From Candidatus Peregrinibacteria bacterium (lineage in GTDB: Bacteria > Patescibacteriota > Gracilibacteria > UBA1369 > LOWO2-01-FULL-3): a stretch of DNA of 60,649 bases. The position numbers and the translations under genes were made by a program. A model generated the notes under the pieces. The model searched no databases and had not been told where the DNA came from. It was given only the letters and a program-made list of their open reading frames with translations. How positions within the stretch are numbered: position 1 is the stretch's first letter; the number at the start of each line of letters is the position of its first letter. Positions 1 through 9,233 of the stretch are shown in pieces. Where the stretch lies: positions 73,274 through 133,922 of the forward strand of contig JABIJZ010000010.1 of NCBI GenBank assembly GCA_018655275.1, in the 5' to 3' direction.

Positions 1-1
1 A

Positions 2-127
2 TCTGTTGACGGAATAGCTTTGCCAGCAATGCCATCAGGATCTCCCGGTATGCCTGGTCCAAAATTAGAGCCTTTTACTATACATCAGTTAGTTGATGGA
101 GAGGCTTCAATTTACACCGTTTTATAA
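2..127 (+). CDS. C-terminal end of a DUF411 (putative metal-binding) protein
   Basis: Only the last 41 codons are in the window; the frame is open from base 2 to a TAA. The tail carries LPAMPSGSPGMPGP and a short beta-rich end, the characteristic C-terminal pattern of DUF411, a family found beside copper-resistance genes and thought to bind metal. The N-terminal region that would hold metal ligands is off the window, so function is inferred from the family. The gene ends 23 bases before a secreted Cys-rich protein on the same strand, which suggests a two-gene metal-handling unit. The call rests on one motif. Confidence 0.6.
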   Translation, partial: SVDGIALPAMPSGSPGMPGPKLEPFTIHQLVDGEASIYTVL

Positions 128-150
128 CTACCATTTAAAATTTTAAAATT

Positions 151-594
151 ATGAAAAATAAATTTGCACTTATGAGTTCACTAATCGTTGTTACTGTCTT
201 GGCCACAGGTGGTCTGGCAATTTTCACAACAGTAATCCACGCCGAAAGTATGGAAGAACAAAGAGAACATTTCGTAGAGATGAAGGGTTCAATGATCGGA
301 GAAATGATTCATGACGGAGACTATATGTGTTGTTTAGAAACCCCATGCACATATTGTATAGAAAAAACGCCGGGTCATGGCGAAGGAGCCACATGTACCT
401 GTTTGGACGACGTTGTTAATGGTCGACACCCTTGTGGAGAATGTATCGGGGAGATTATGGAAGGGCATGGCAATAAGTTTTTGTCACAATATTTTGCCAG
501 AGCAATTGCCGAAGAAATGGGTGGTCAGTATCATGAAATTTTTAAACATATGATGTTCGATAAGTACCAAATCTCTATCGAAGATCAACTATAA
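151..594 (+). CDS. secreted Cys-rich protein, putative metal binding
   Basis: A 147-residue protein with an N-terminal signal peptide or anchor (hydrophobic residues about 8-30, ending near IHAES). The mature part has clustered cysteines: CC and PCTYC near residues 60-70, TCTC near 81-84, and PCGEC near 95-99. The C-terminal third is helical and His/Met-rich. Closely spaced cysteines in an exported protein suggest metal or redox binding outside the cytoplasm. I recognise the C-x-C/PCxEC layout as recurring in CPR genomes but know no assigned function. It follows the DUF411 gene directly, which supports a copper or other metal role. ATG at 151 is the natural start because the signal peptide begins there. 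Confidence 0.75.
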   Translation: MKNKFALMSSLIVVTVLATGGLAIFTTVIHAESMEEQREHFVEMKGSMIGEMIHDGDYMCCLETPCTYCIEKTPGHGEGATCTCLDDVVNGRHPCGECIGEIMEGHGNKFLSQYFARAIAEEMGGQYHEIFKHMMFDKYQISIEDQL

Positions 595-607
595 AAATCT
601 ATACTGA

Positions 608-850
608 TTAACCTAAAACAATTCTCAAAATAACAGAGATAATTGTCGGATAAACAAAAGCAAACATATACCACCTCCTGAACCAAGGGATGTTAGGATC
701 GTTGAAAGGAGATGTTGATAAATCATGTTTACCATCGAGAAGATCCTCTATAGGTGTGTCTACAGAGATAGGAGTTTTCTTCTTAAAGAATGAAGGAAAT
801 TTCATAAACAAATGATACTTAGACGGCTCTCCCAAGTCAAGACTTGCCAA
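608..850 (-). CDS. small membrane-anchored hypothetical protein
   Basis: An 80-residue frame, convergent with the Cys-rich gene and ending 13 bases from it. A charged N-terminal part is followed by a C-terminal hydrophobic segment (about residues 60-79, FAFVYPTIISVIL) that looks like one membrane helix. An internal Met at residue 16 (MKFPSFF) could be the real start. I see no good ribosome-binding site and no family match. It fills an otherwise empty interval and overlaps nothing, which is the main argument that it is real. Confidence 0.4.
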   Translation of the reverse strand: MASLDLGEPSKYHLFMKFPSFFKKKTPISVDTPIEDLLDGKHDLSTSPFNDPNIPWFRRWYMFAFVYPTIISVILRIVLG

Positions 851-914
851 AATCGCGTTTTTATGTTGCTTTTTTATTTATATATGATAGTCTGCACGCT
901 CGAAACCACCAATT

Positions 915-2717
915 ATGAACAATACATTGAATACATTCAACGATATGGGCTTGAATCCTATGATTCTCCAGGCTCTAGCAGAACTTAATTTTGAAGAACC
1001 AACTCCAATTCAAAGTAAAACTATTCCTCATCTGATAAGTTCAGAAAAAGATTTAATAGCTTTGGCTCAGACTGGTACAGGTAAAACTGCAGCATATTCT
1101 TTGCCTATGGTTCAGAGATTGGCTGACGATACTGATACGGTTCAGGCTTTGATCCTGTGCCCAACACGTGAATTGGCGATTCAGATCAGCAATGATATCG
1201 AGAAATACATGAAATATATGCACGGTGCCAAGGTAACCGCTGTTTTTGGTGGTGAAAGGATCGACAAACAGATCCGAGCATTGAAAAAGAAGCCACAAAT
1301 CGTGGTAGGTACTCCAGGTAGAGTCAATGATATGATCAATAGACGTGTACTCAAAGTTGAGTCACTTCGATGGCTTGTTTTGGATGAAGCTGATGAAATG
1401 TTGAATATGGGATTCAAGGAGGAATTGGACGAAATTTTGAAAAATATGCCAGAGGACAAGCAAGTTTTGTTGTTTTCAGCAACAATGGACAAACAGATCA
1501 GACGAATCGCTAGCAATTACATGAAAACTCCAGAAGAAATAACAGTAGGATCAAAAAACAAAGGAGCAGAAAACGTAAAACATTTTTACTATGTTGTTCA
1601 CGAAAAAGACCGTTATCAAGCATTGAGGCGAATAGCCGATATGAATCCAGATATCCACGGGATCGTTTTTTGTAGGACTAGAAGAGAAACACAGCAAGTT
1701 GCAGACAAACTGATGCAAGATCATTATTCTGCAGAAGCTATTCATGGAGACATCTCCCAAGCACAGAGAACTACAGTAATGAACAAGTTCCGTGACAAGA
1801 AAATCCAACTACTTGTGGCGACAGATGTGGCTGCGAGAGGGATCGACGTGCAGGGACTGACTCATATTGTCAATTATACTCTCCCAGAGACTACAGAAGC
1901 GTATTTGCATCGTAGTGGTCGTACAGGGCGAGCCCACAACCTTGGAAGTTCCTTGGTTATAGTGAATATGCGTGAACAATATCGAATTAGGAATTTCGAA
2001 GGCAAGATAGGTAAACCATTTGAAAAAATGGCAATTCCTACAGGCGAAGATGTTTGCGAGAAGCAATTGTTTGGTTTAATAGATAAAATTATAAAAATAG
2101 ACGTGAATGAAGAACAAATAGGTAAATATTTGAACTTAATAAGCAAAAAATTTGAAAATATGGACAGGGAGGAGATGATCAAAAAATTCGTCTCAGCAGA
2201 ATTCAATAGATTCCTAGACTACTACAAAAACGCAGCAGACTTGAACTCACGTGCAGGTACAGAAAGAAGCGAACGCTCAGACAAATCATCAATTTTATTC
2301 GCACGTTTCAAGATTAATGTAGGCCGCAATGAAGACTTAAATCTAAAAGATTTATTCCAATTTATGAACAGCCAACCAGAACTTCGAGGCGTAGAAATTG
2401 GAAACATCAACCTCAATGACGACTTCACTTTGGTAGAAGTTGACCAAAAATTCAAAGAGAAAGTAATGACATGTTTCTCTGAAAGTCATTTAAATGGTAT
2501 TGAGGTGGAAATCTCATGTGAAGAAACTGGGATCAGATCATCTAGACCATCAAGACCACCAAGTCGAGGACGTGGAGGACCAAGCCGAGGTCGAGGCGGA
2601 CCAAGTCGAGGACGTGGAGGATCAAGCCGAGGTTACCGACCTCAAGGCGGATCACGTGGAGGCTCTCACAAAGATCGCCCTCGCGGAAATACTCAAAGAC
2701 GTCCTAAAAGACGTTAA
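915..2717 (+). CDS. deaD: DEAD-box ATP-dependent RNA helicase
   Basis: A 600-residue helicase that remodels RNA duplexes, probably in ribosome assembly and mRNA turnover. The motif order is complete: Q-motif region, AQTGTGKT (51-58), PTRELA, TPGR, DEAD (about 155), SAT, then the RecA-2 motifs with VATDVAARGID and HRSGRTGRA. After the core comes a helical spacer and, at about 460-535, a region typical of the DbpA/CsdA RNA-binding domain. The C-terminus (about 545-600) is a basic tail of repeated SRGRGGP units, usual for nonspecific RNA affinity. Eighteen bases separate its stop from typA on the same strand, so the two are probably co-transcribed. Confidence 0.95.
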   Translation: MNNTLNTFNDMGLNPMILQALAELNFEEPTPIQSKTIPHLISSEKDLIALAQTGTGKTAAYSLPMVQRLADDTDTVQALILCPTRELAIQISNDIEKYMKYMHGAKVTAVFGGERIDKQIRALKKKPQIVVGTPGRVNDMINRRVLKVESLRWLVLDEADEMLNMGFKEELDEILKNMPEDKQVLLFSATMDKQIRRIASNYMKTPEEITVGSKNKGAENVKHFYYVVHEKDRYQALRRIADMNPDIHGIVFCRTRRETQQVADKLMQDHYSAEAIHGDISQAQRTTVMNKFRDKKIQLLVATDVAARGIDVQGLTHIVNYTLPETTEAYLHRSGRTGRAHNLGSSLVIVNMREQYRIRNFEGKIGKPFEKMAIPTGEDVCEKQLFGLIDKIIKIDVNEEQIGKYLNLISKKFENMDREEMIKKFVSAEFNRFLDYYKNAADLNSRAGTERSERSDKSSILFARFKINVGRNEDLNLKDLFQFMNSQPELRGVEIGNINLNDDFTLVEVDQKFKEKVMTCFSESHLNGIEVEISCEETGIRSSRPSRPPSRGRGGPSRGRGGPSRGRGGSSRGYRPQGGSRGGSHKDRPRGNTQRRPKRR

Positions 2718-2735
2718 TTACCTAAAACAACAGAA

Positions 2736-4550
2736 ATGGATACATATAATGTTGCGATTGTTGCTCATGTAGATCATGGAAAAACCACCCTAGTAGATGC
2801 ACTTTTGAAAGCTAGTGACGACTTCGACACTCACAAAGGGCTAGACGATAGGGCAATGGACAGCAACGACCAAGAAAAAGAGCGCGGAATCACGATTTAC
2901 GCAAAAAATGCAGCCATCACACACGAAGGCAAAAAAATAAACATAGTAGACACTCCTGGCCATGCAGATTTTGGTTCAGAGGTAGAACGTGTTCTCCGAA
3001 CAGTAGACGCAGTTATCTTGGTAGTAGATGCATACGAAGGCCCAATGCCTCAGACAAAATTTGTCCTAAAAAAATCACTTGAGCTAGGCCACAAAGTTCT
3101 AGTCGTAATAAACAAAATCGACAAACCAATGGCGAGAGCCGACGAAGTTGTGGATCTCACTTTTGATCTATTCTCAACTCTAGGTGCTACCGACGAACAA
3201 TTGGATTTTCCTTACATATACGCGATTGCGAAACAAGGAATTGCTATCAAAGAATTGGAGGATGAGAAAAAAGACATCAACCCTTTGATTGATTTTATTT
3301 TCGAAAATGTGAAGCCAGCCGAGAGCAATACAGAAGCTGCTTTCAGAATGCAGCCTGCAACTTTGAAGTACGACAATTACCTAGGAAGAATCGCAATTGG
3401 GCGAGTTTACGAAGGGATTCTCACAGCTAATCAACAAGTCACAGTAATAAAATCTGATGGCGAAAAATATACTGGCAGAGCGACAAAGCTCTTTGCTTTT
3501 GAGGGAATGGATCGGTATGAAGTAGAAGAAGCACGAGCAGGGGATATGGTAGCGATAGCAGGTCTGCCTGAGATTTATGTAGGTGAAACAATCACAAGTG
3601 ACGTCGATGCTGAACCGCTTCCCGCGATCAAAGTTGATCCTCCATCTCTAGCGATTGAGTTCATGGTGAACGACTCTCCTTTTGCCGGAAAAGAAGGCAA
3701 ATTTGTCACAAGTCGGCACGTGAAGGAACGTCTAGAAAAAGAATTGGAAACAAACGTAGGTTTGCAGATAAAACCTGTAGAAGGAAGCGACGCCATCAAA
3801 GTTTATGGCCGTGGCGAAATGCATATCGCAGTATTGATTGAAACAATGAGACGTGAGGGTTTTGAATTACAAATCTCTCAGCCTGAAGTAATCATGCAAA
3901 AAATCGATGGCAAAAAACACGAACCAATAGAAATAGCCGTGATAAATGTCCCAGACGCAATGGCAGGGTCAATAATAGAAGCCTTGGGCAAGAGAAAAGG
4001 TGTTATGAAAGACATGAAATCAGAAAACGGAAATACATCTCTAGAATTCGAAATCCCCACTCGTGGACTTTTGGGATTCCGTTCAATTTTCCTATTGCTG
4101 ACCAGAGGCGAAGGGACTTTGTACCACTCATTTGATCACCACGCACCTTATGTTGGCGCAATAGAAAAACGTACAGTTGGCTCTATGGTTTCTAGCGAAA
4201 CAGGTCCAACAATGGCTTATTCCCTTTGGAAATTACAAGAGAGAGGTCCTCTATTTATCGGACCAGCAATAGATGTTTATGAAGGAATGATTATTGGTGA
4301 GCACAATCAAGGAACTGACCTTGCTGTGAACCCATTGAAGAATAAAAAACTGACTAACGTTCGTTCTTCCGGTGCAGACGAAGCCTTGAGTTTGACTCCA
4401 ATCACTCCAATAAGTCTCGAAGCCGCAATAGAATACATCAAGGATGACGAATATGCTGAAATCACTCCAACTCAAGTTCGCCTAAGAAAAAAACACCTCA
4501 CAGAACTAGAGCGAAAAAGGGCAAACAGCCCAAAGCTAACCCAGGGTTGA
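2736..4550 (+). CDS. typA: ribosome-associated GTPase TypA/BipA
   Basis: A 604-residue translational GTPase of the EF-G/LepA superfamily that binds the ribosome and supports 50S assembly and stress adaptation. G1 AHVDHGKT is at 9-16, followed by [13 protein letters not shown] and NKID. After the G domain come the beta-barrel, EF-G III/V-like domains ([20 protein letters not shown]) and the BipA-specific C-terminal domain with the RGLLGFR stretch. Length is normal for the family. It ends with TGA, which matters because UGA must then be a stop in this genome. It lies 18 bases after deaD. Confidence 0.96.
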   Translation: MDTYNVAIVAHVDHGKTTLVDALLKASDDFDTHKGLDDRAMDSNDQEKERGITIYAKNAAITHEGKKINIVDTPGHADFGSEVERVLRTVDAVILVVDAYEGPMPQTKFVLKKSLELGHKVLVVINKIDKPMARADEVVDLTFDLFSTLGATDEQLDFPYIYAIAKQGIAIKELEDEKKDINPLIDFIFENVKPAESNTEAAFRMQPATLKYDNYLGRIAIGRVYEGILTANQQVTVIKSDGEKYTGRATKLFAFEGMDRYEVEEARAGDMVAIAGLPEIYVGETITSDVDAEPLPAIKVDPPSLAIEFMVNDSPFAGKEGKFVTSRHVKERLEKELETNVGLQIKPVEGSDAIKVYGRGEMHIAVLIETMRREGFELQISQPEVIMQKIDGKKHEPIEIAVINVPDAMAGSIIEALGKRKGVMKDMKSENGNTSLEFEIPTRGLLGFRSIFLLLTRGEGTLYHSFDHHAPYVGAIEKRTVGSMVSSETGPTMAYSLWKLQERGPLFIGPAIDVYEGMIIGEHNQGTDLAVNPLKNKKLTNVRSSGADEALSLTPITPISLEAAIEYIKDDEYAEITPTQVRLRKKHLTELERKRANSPKLTQG

Positions 4551-4603
4551 CCAACACCTTAAACATACCTATAATACTTCCCTGATTTTTAAACCAGAAA
4601 AGG

Positions 4604-5485
4604 ATGTGGGATATATCAAAAGAAGTTAGCGAACACAGGGAAAAAAATTGCACAAACGCTGTTCCAGATGGCTACAAGCGCAGAGATGCATCAGTATACG
4701 TGCTTGATAACCCAGGCTTAGATCAAGGCGTAGTAAACAGAACGCATGAAATACTGGAAACAGCTCAGCAACACGATGGGGTTGTATTATCAACAGGTGG
4801 AACTTTTGAAAGTATATATGAAGTCATGGGGGAACAAAAAGCTCATTTCGAGGCATTGTTAAAAGGACTAGTGTTAATAAACCAGGATGAATTATGCGGC
4901 ATTGATGAAGAGGATCGTCTTAGCTATACACATTACATGAGGGCAAGATTATTCAGCGCTCTCCAAGAACCTATCAGAGGTGAATGGATAATCCCAGACC
5001 CTTCACGACCACCAGAGGAAGCACTCGCAGCATTTCATAGGCAATTAATAGCCGTAAATAGAGTGAAGTTGGGACTGCTAGGTATTGGGCCAGATGCTAA
5101 GGGAAAATTAAAGGCTTCTCCTCATATCGGCTTCATTGCACCAGATACACCTCTAGATAGTTTTGCAGACATTGTGAAACTGGATCACGCAACACGATGT
5201 GCAAACGGGGACAAAGAGACTTATCCAAGAAAAGCAATTACACACGGCCCGGCAAATGTTCTGAGAACACAAGCTCTTCTAGCTGTCGCAAAAGGCTCAA
5301 GAAAAAAGCAGAATATGGCGGATGTCGTACTGGGCGATTTTAGCCCTGCTATTCCCTCAACTTTAATGCAAATCGTAAGGGCAGACATTGAAGACGCTAG
5401 CGTAGAATTTTTCTTAGACACAGATGCGGCAGGAGTAATTATGACCAGAATGAGACATCGTCTTAAGGGGAAACTGGCTAGCTAA
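4604..5485 (+). CDS. NagB/6-phosphogluconolactonase-family sugar-phosphate isomerase
   Basis: A 293-residue protein matching the glucosamine-6-phosphate deaminase/isomerase family. The phosphate-binding loop appears as STGGT (63-67, usually ATGSTP). The acidic pair of the active site is NQDE (93-96), then SYTHYM (107-112), GIGPD (160-164) and PHIGFIAP (173-180), in place of the family's GxDGHIAFNEP. The catalytic His is displaced by about seven extra residues (AKGKLKA) compared with E. coli NagB. The C-terminal part keeps the ITHGPANVL and PAIPSTLMQ regions. It probably converts an amino-sugar phosphate, but the altered loop makes the substrate uncertain. It stands alone on its strand after typA, with an AAAAGG element at the start. 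Confidence 0.75.
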   Translation: MWDISKEVSEHREKNCTNAVPDGYKRRDASVYVLDNPGLDQGVVNRTHEILETAQQHDGVVLSTGGTFESIYEVMGEQKAHFEALLKGLVLINQDELCGIDEEDRLSYTHYMRARLFSALQEPIRGEWIIPDPSRPPEEALAAFHRQLIAVNRVKLGLLGIGPDAKGKLKASPHIGFIAPDTPLDSFADIVKLDHATRCANGDKETYPRKAITHGPANVLRTQALLAVAKGSRKKQNMADVVLGDFSPAIPSTLMQIVRADIEDASVEFFLDTDAAGVIMTRMRHRLKGKLAS

Positions 5486-5723
5486 ATTTGACATTTCCTC
5501 GCTAAAATGGGAAAATGCTTTTTGCTTTAACGAACATTTTTTCAATGGAACAGATTGAAACCCAAATCCAGAACAATTTTCAAAACCTTCAGAGAGGTAT
5601 CTGTTTCATGAATAGGTCAGCAATGTGTAGACATATGTAAACCCGGCATTTAAGGACAACTTAATTGCCAGGTGGACCAGGTTCTTTTTGAACCACAAAA
5701 CACTTTTCTAACCTAATAATAAA
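5486..5723 (+). other. 238-base intergenic stretch with promoter-like and hairpin sequences
   Basis: There is no convincing gene here. A TTGACA followed after 17 bases by GAAAAT begins just after the preceding stop (about 5489-5517) and may be a promoter for the downstream small transporter or a short RNA. A GGTTC-TTTTT-GAACC hairpin sits at 5680-5694, shortly before the next gene. A 31-codon frame starting at 5546 has no support. Confidence 0.35.
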
Positions 5724-5981
5724 ATGAACGAAAATATAATATCAATGGCAGTCTATATAGCAGCTGTCTTGAGTATAAGTACAACAATATTGGAAATCCT
5801 GGACCTGTTAAAGAGTTCAGGGGCAAACACCATAGCTATAATAGTCATACTCCTATACATGGCAAGTTCGGCCTTCGGTTTTACGTACGGAGTCGCAACA
5901 GGGACAATCCCAATTATAACAGCAGACAGCCTGGCCTTTTTGGTCGGGAGTTTTCAGCTAGTAAAACAAATCAGAACATGA
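5724..5981 (+). CDS. SemiSWEET-like (MtN3/PQ-loop) sugar transporter
   Basis: An 85-residue protein with three predicted transmembrane helices (about 6-26, 37-57 and 62-82) in the triple-helix-bundle layout of bacterial SemiSWEETs, which dimerise to move sugars. The alignment cues are the AVLSISTTILEILDLLKS start of helix 1, the loop into IAIIVILLYMASSAFGFTYG, and the IIT-ADSLAFLVGSFQLVKQ end. The usual Pro-Gln of helix 1 reads Leu-Glu here and the Asn of helix 3 is replaced, so it is a divergent member and substrate is unknown. The gene ends in TGA. Confidence 0.6.
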   Translation: MNENIISMAVYIAAVLSISTTILEILDLLKSSGANTIAIIVILLYMASSAFGFTYGVATGTIPIITADSLAFLVGSFQLVKQIRT

Positions 5982-6126
5982 TCAATCACTACAAACACAA
6001 CTTCTACACAACAATGATGTCCATGCTAGTGCCTTCGGGCCCGCTGGACACTATGTGTTAGTTATCCAGCCGGTCAAGAAGGCGGATACTTTTTATATTT
6101 AATTATTTAGTTAACCAATTTTAATA

Positions 6127-7179
6127 ATGTCTAAATTAAATACGTTTGAACAAACAACTCTCGAGAAACCTACACTAGCTCTGCTTGCCTTGAGCGATGT
6201 CTTTGATACTGGGGAAATCCCTCCAGATTTTGATGCAGATTTGACTACTTTGTATCGGCATCTGATCGTAGATCAAAGCGCTCAATATGGCTTGAAAGCT
6301 GGCTCTAATCTCGAGAAATATGCCGCAGAACTCATAAACTCTCTCATAGGTGGAGTAAAAAAAGAGATTGAGCTGGCGCGAGAGGAAGGTCGTCCAGATG
6401 CGGATGCTGAACTCGCAGCACGCAAGTTGAGAAGTGGCAGCACAAGGGTAATCTTGAACTCAGCCCCAAGAACGAAAGAAACCAAAAATGGGGGAGATTA
6501 CTATCTAGCCATTACTGACCAAGGAGTGGAGCTATATGTCTCAACACTCGAGCATCTCGCCTATATCAGGGACAGGGTGCAGTCTCTTTTCCGAATCCCA
6601 AACAAAGACCATCCGGCCTTTGACGGAGAGAAAGAACAATTCAGGTCATCCATAATTGCGCGAAGCTGTCGATTTCCAAATCACTTGCAAAGAGTGAAAG
6701 ATCCTCAAGCTGAAATCCCCGGCCAAGCTAATCCTTTGGAAGTTGCATACATCGACAAATTTGGGAATGTGAGGCTAAGGGCCCAAAACATCGGAGAAAC
6801 AAGACATGAGATTGAGAGAAAAAATGGAAAAGGTACATTAGCAAATGGCCTGGTTGTCCACAATGACACCAAAAAAGGGCATCTAGGATATGCAAAACTT
6901 GTAGATTGTCTAGATGATGTGCCTGATGGAGCCTTAGGTTTATACGAGAATGTGGCAGATGGTACTCAATCATCAACAGACCCAGGTTATCTTGAGTTTG
7001 TGAGAAAATGGGAGGAAACCAGGCGAAGGTTTTTTAAACCAACAAATGCAGAGAAAACATTAAAAGCAAAACCTGGTCATAAAGTAGGCCTTTATGAACC
7101 TGCGCACGGACAAACAATAATGTTTGGAGGTATTGCTCGTGACGGACGCATTGTTGGTAAACCTGATAAGGAGAGATAG
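6127..7179 (+). CDS. divergent SAM hydroxide adenosyltransferase-like protein
   Basis: A 350-residue soluble protein. Its central and C-terminal parts follow the pattern of S-adenosyl-L-methionine hydroxide adenosyltransferases (DUF62): APR then NGGDYYLAITDQGVEL, in place of the family's fxxPDNGxL; a loop ending in FRSSIIAR; then VAYIDKFGN near residues 208-216, matching the xxDxFGN that opens the C-terminal beta barrel; and ALGLYENVADG. The canonical N-terminal DFG and DPGVG motifs are absent, so chemistry may be lost or changed. The N-terminal 100 residues are helical and unfamiliar. The name is a fold-level inference. Confidence 0.4.
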   Translation: MSKLNTFEQTTLEKPTLALLALSDVFDTGEIPPDFDADLTTLYRHLIVDQSAQYGLKAGSNLEKYAAELINSLIGGVKKEIELAREEGRPDADAELAARKLRSGSTRVILNSAPRTKETKNGGDYYLAITDQGVELYVSTLEHLAYIRDRVQSLFRIPNKDHPAFDGEKEQFRSSIIARSCRFPNHLQRVKDPQAEIPGQANPLEVAYIDKFGNVRLRAQNIGETRHEIERKNGKGTLANGLVVHNDTKKGHLGYAKLVDCLDDVPDGALGLYENVADGTQSSTDPGYLEFVRKWEETRRRFFKPTNAEKTLKAKPGHKVGLYEPAHGQTIMFGGIARDGRIVGKPDKER

Positions 7180-7191
7180 AACGACAAAAGG

Positions 7192-7208
7192 CCCCTGCTT
7201 ATGCGGGG
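7192..7208. terminator. possible bidirectional terminator hairpin
   Basis: CCCCTGC-TTAT-GCGGGGG forms a 7-bp stem between two convergent genes and overlaps the last codons of the minus-strand lipoprotein. There is no clear T-run on either side, so termination is only likely. Confidence 0.4.
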
Positions 7209-7843
7209 GTCTCGCACCCAAGTCCCTCAAGACATGATGGTCTTTGGTCTACAGGTAGTTGATCACAAAGACTGCAATCTACTTCCATGCCACCACCAGG
7301 AAGACCCATCATGCTTTCTTCCAGTGCATTCATATCCATGAATTCAATATCGTCAGGCACATTGAAATAAGAACTATCAGATTCCCAAGGAGTACAGTCG
7401 ATCATAGGCATATCATAATCAATAAGTTCAGGCATACTCTCATCAGGGACGGCCATCGCTTCTTGATTCACAGCAATTTTGAAACCTTGCATAGCATTCC
7501 CCAAGAAACTCTTTCCCCAAACATATGCATAAGCACCGTCGCTCACCATGTATAAATCCTCTTGTCCTTGAATTGGCGGGATCATCATATATTCAATTCG
7601 AACTTTGTCATTCCAAATATAAGTAGTGACTTCCAATTCACTTTCCATGACTGGAAAAGAAGAGAAACAAATCATGCTTGCTCCAACAACATCACCCTCA
7701 AGAAAATCCATCAAAACCTTGTCTTCATAATTCAAAGGCACGACAACATCATCAAGGACAGTCTCAGTTTCATCATCACCACAAGCGGATAAAACAAAAA
7801 CAGAAGCAAGAACAACAAACAATAACAGGACTTTAGATTTCAT
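7199..7843 (-). CDS. lipoprotein of unknown function
   Basis: A 214-residue protein with a type II signal peptide: basic start, hydrophobic core and lipobox LSAC (Cys at about 21), followed by an acidic linker. The mature part has mixed beta content, including WNDKVRIEYMMIPP and SDGAYAYVWG, and resembles small periplasm-facing beta proteins. The last 30 residues hold four cysteines (CSLC, SC and GC), perhaps disulfide- or metal-bound. No family was recognised. It is the last gene of a minus-strand series but has its own upstream gap, so it may be transcribed separately. Confidence 0.75.
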   Translation of the reverse strand: MKSKVLLLFVVLASVFVLSACGDDETETVLDDVVVPLNYEDKVLMDFLEGDVVGASMICFSSFPVMESELEVTTYIWNDKVRIEYMMIPPIQGQEDLYMVSDGAYAYVWGKSFLGNAMQGFKIAVNQEAMAVPDESMPELIDYDMPMIDCTPWESDSSYFNVPDDIEFMDMNALEESMMGLPGGGMEVDCSLCDQLPVDQRPSCLEGLGCETPA

Positions 7844-7900
7844 AACAAAAGGTTAAGTTTTTAATTATCGAAAGTAGATTCAAGATTATTTATACACGAA

Positions 7901-8308
7901 TTATTCAACCGTCTCAACATCTCCACGCTGCTTTTTGAGCTTACTTCGATGGGCTTTGTCTTTCAAAATTTTCTCCTTCGCTTTTTTTGAACGACGCTGT
8001 TTCTGTTTCCGAAATTTGAAGATAGCTTTTGCCCTATCCGACTTGCTTCCTTTTATTTGGTCCTCGATTTTCAAGATCAGCAACTTGTATGCTGAAAGAC
8101 GGTTTCTGCTTTGCTCCCTGTGTTTTTGGCACCTCACCATGGTTCCGCTGGGCAAATGTTTCAAGATCACACAGCTGGAAGTTTTATTCACCTTCTGCCC
8201 ACCTTTGCCACTCCCAACCACGTAGTCTTCCGTACAATCTTCTTCGCGAATCTTCAGCTCTATAGCTTTCTTAAGCAAAGCAGGTGATAAATTTTCTTCG
8301 AAGTTCAT
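7901..8308 (-). CDS. RF-1 domain peptidyl-tRNA hydrolase, ribosome rescue (ArfB-like)
   Basis: A 135-residue protein consisting of the GGQ domain of class I release factors without the codon-recognition domain. GSGKGGQKVNKTSSCV places the catalytic GGQ at 36-38. The C-terminal third is strongly basic (KFRKQKQRRSKKAKEK and KAHRSKLKKQR), like the tail with which ArfB/YaeJ and mitochondrial C12orf65 enter the mRNA channel. It probably frees peptides from stalled ribosomes. No ssrA was seen in the window. It starts 11 bases after the upstream bestrophin-like gene, so the two share an operon. Confidence 0.85.
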   Translation of the reverse strand: MNFEENLSPALLKKAIELKIREEDCTEDYVVGSGKGGQKVNKTSSCVILKHLPSGTMVRCQKHREQSRNRLSAYKLLILKIEDQIKGSKSDRAKAIFKFRKQKQRRSKKAKEKILKDKAHRSKLKKQRGDVETVE

Positions 8309-8319
8309 GGGGGCAGTTA

Positions 8320-9162
8320 TTAACGATTAGTCACTATCTTGAATCCGTTCTTTTTACCACCAGTTCCAAGCCTATATTTTTTCACATGCTTAGGAACTTT
8401 TATAGTGCCGTCCTCGATCAAAAATGAAGGATAATATCTCAACTTCCCAAGGGATTCAAAAACTTCTTGCCCTGACTCAACACTCAATGCATACCCACCC
8501 AATTTCAAATTCTGCAAATCTCTAATTATCAACAAAACCAAAATAAGAATCGTAGACAAAAGCACAGTCAAAACTTCAGAGTAAACCAAAGGTAATTTCA
8601 AAAACAACAAACAAAATACAATAATCGCAGCCAACAAACCCAAAACCAACCACTGTCCAACAGTCAGCCTTTCACGTGTCACGACTGCACTTTGATTCCT
8701 TGTCCTTTCGATATCGACCAAGCAATCAAGAAGAACCCGAAACAGAACAGGCGATTTTTTAGAAGCTGGCATCTTGAGTTTATCAAGCTCTTTGTAGAGA
8801 GCTTCCACATAAGGCGTTGTGTCTTTGTAATAAAAATTCCCAACATCACTGTTGAACATAACTGTATAGCATTCATCAATGATGTTGCTTACTTTGTTTG
8901 AGAATTTTGGTCCAAAAAGCTTAGATGATCTATAAAAAGATAACCAATAGGAATCTTCATCACTAATATTCGCTATTATTTTATCGAAACGCATATTGAG
9001 ACGAGAAATAAAGAACCCACAAAGAATCGCAAAAAGAAAAGTACTCACGGTCAAAACCAAATCAATATTAGGGATAGAATCTCGAGCAGGAAGGAAAACC
9101 ACAACAAGAACAAAAATAACAAAAGCAATCAGGCTGCCCTTAACGGCATGCAAATATTTCAT
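8320..9162 (-). CDS. bestrophin-like (DUF4239-type) membrane protein
   Basis: A 280-residue membrane protein with two N-terminal helices (about 8-24 and 36-54) and two central ones (about 172-190 and 195-213), separated by a helical soluble part with FYRSSKLFG and DIERTRNQSAVVTRERL. That 2+2 layout, with an Arg-rich stretch before the third helix, resembles DUF4239. It might form an anion channel, but this is inferred. The C-terminus is basic and Gly/Lys-rich. It precedes the release-factor-like gene in the same transcript. Confidence 0.5.
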   Translation of the reverse strand: MKYLHAVKGSLIAFVIFVLVVVFLPARDSIPNIDLVLTVSTFLFAILCGFFISRLNMRFDKIIANISDEDSYWLSFYRSSKLFGPKFSNKVSNIIDECYTVMFNSDVGNFYYKDTTPYVEALYKELDKLKMPASKKSPVLFRVLLDCLVDIERTRNQSAVVTRERLTVGQWLVLGLLAAIIVFCLLFLKLPLVYSEVLTVLLSTILILVLLIIRDLQNLKLGGYALSVESGQEVFESLGKLRYYPSFLIEDGTIKVPKHVKKYRLGTGGKKNGFKIVTNR

Positions 9163-9233
9163 ATAAATGAGGATTATGAGGTATTGCTAAAAGAATTTTA
9201 CTATTATCAGATGGAATAGTCCAATAGTGAGAT

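Noticed and set aside
2494-2772. A 92-codon frame bridging deaD and typA
   Set aside because: It overlaps the RGG-repeat region of deaD in another frame and encodes repetitive Asp/Glu/Val sequence.
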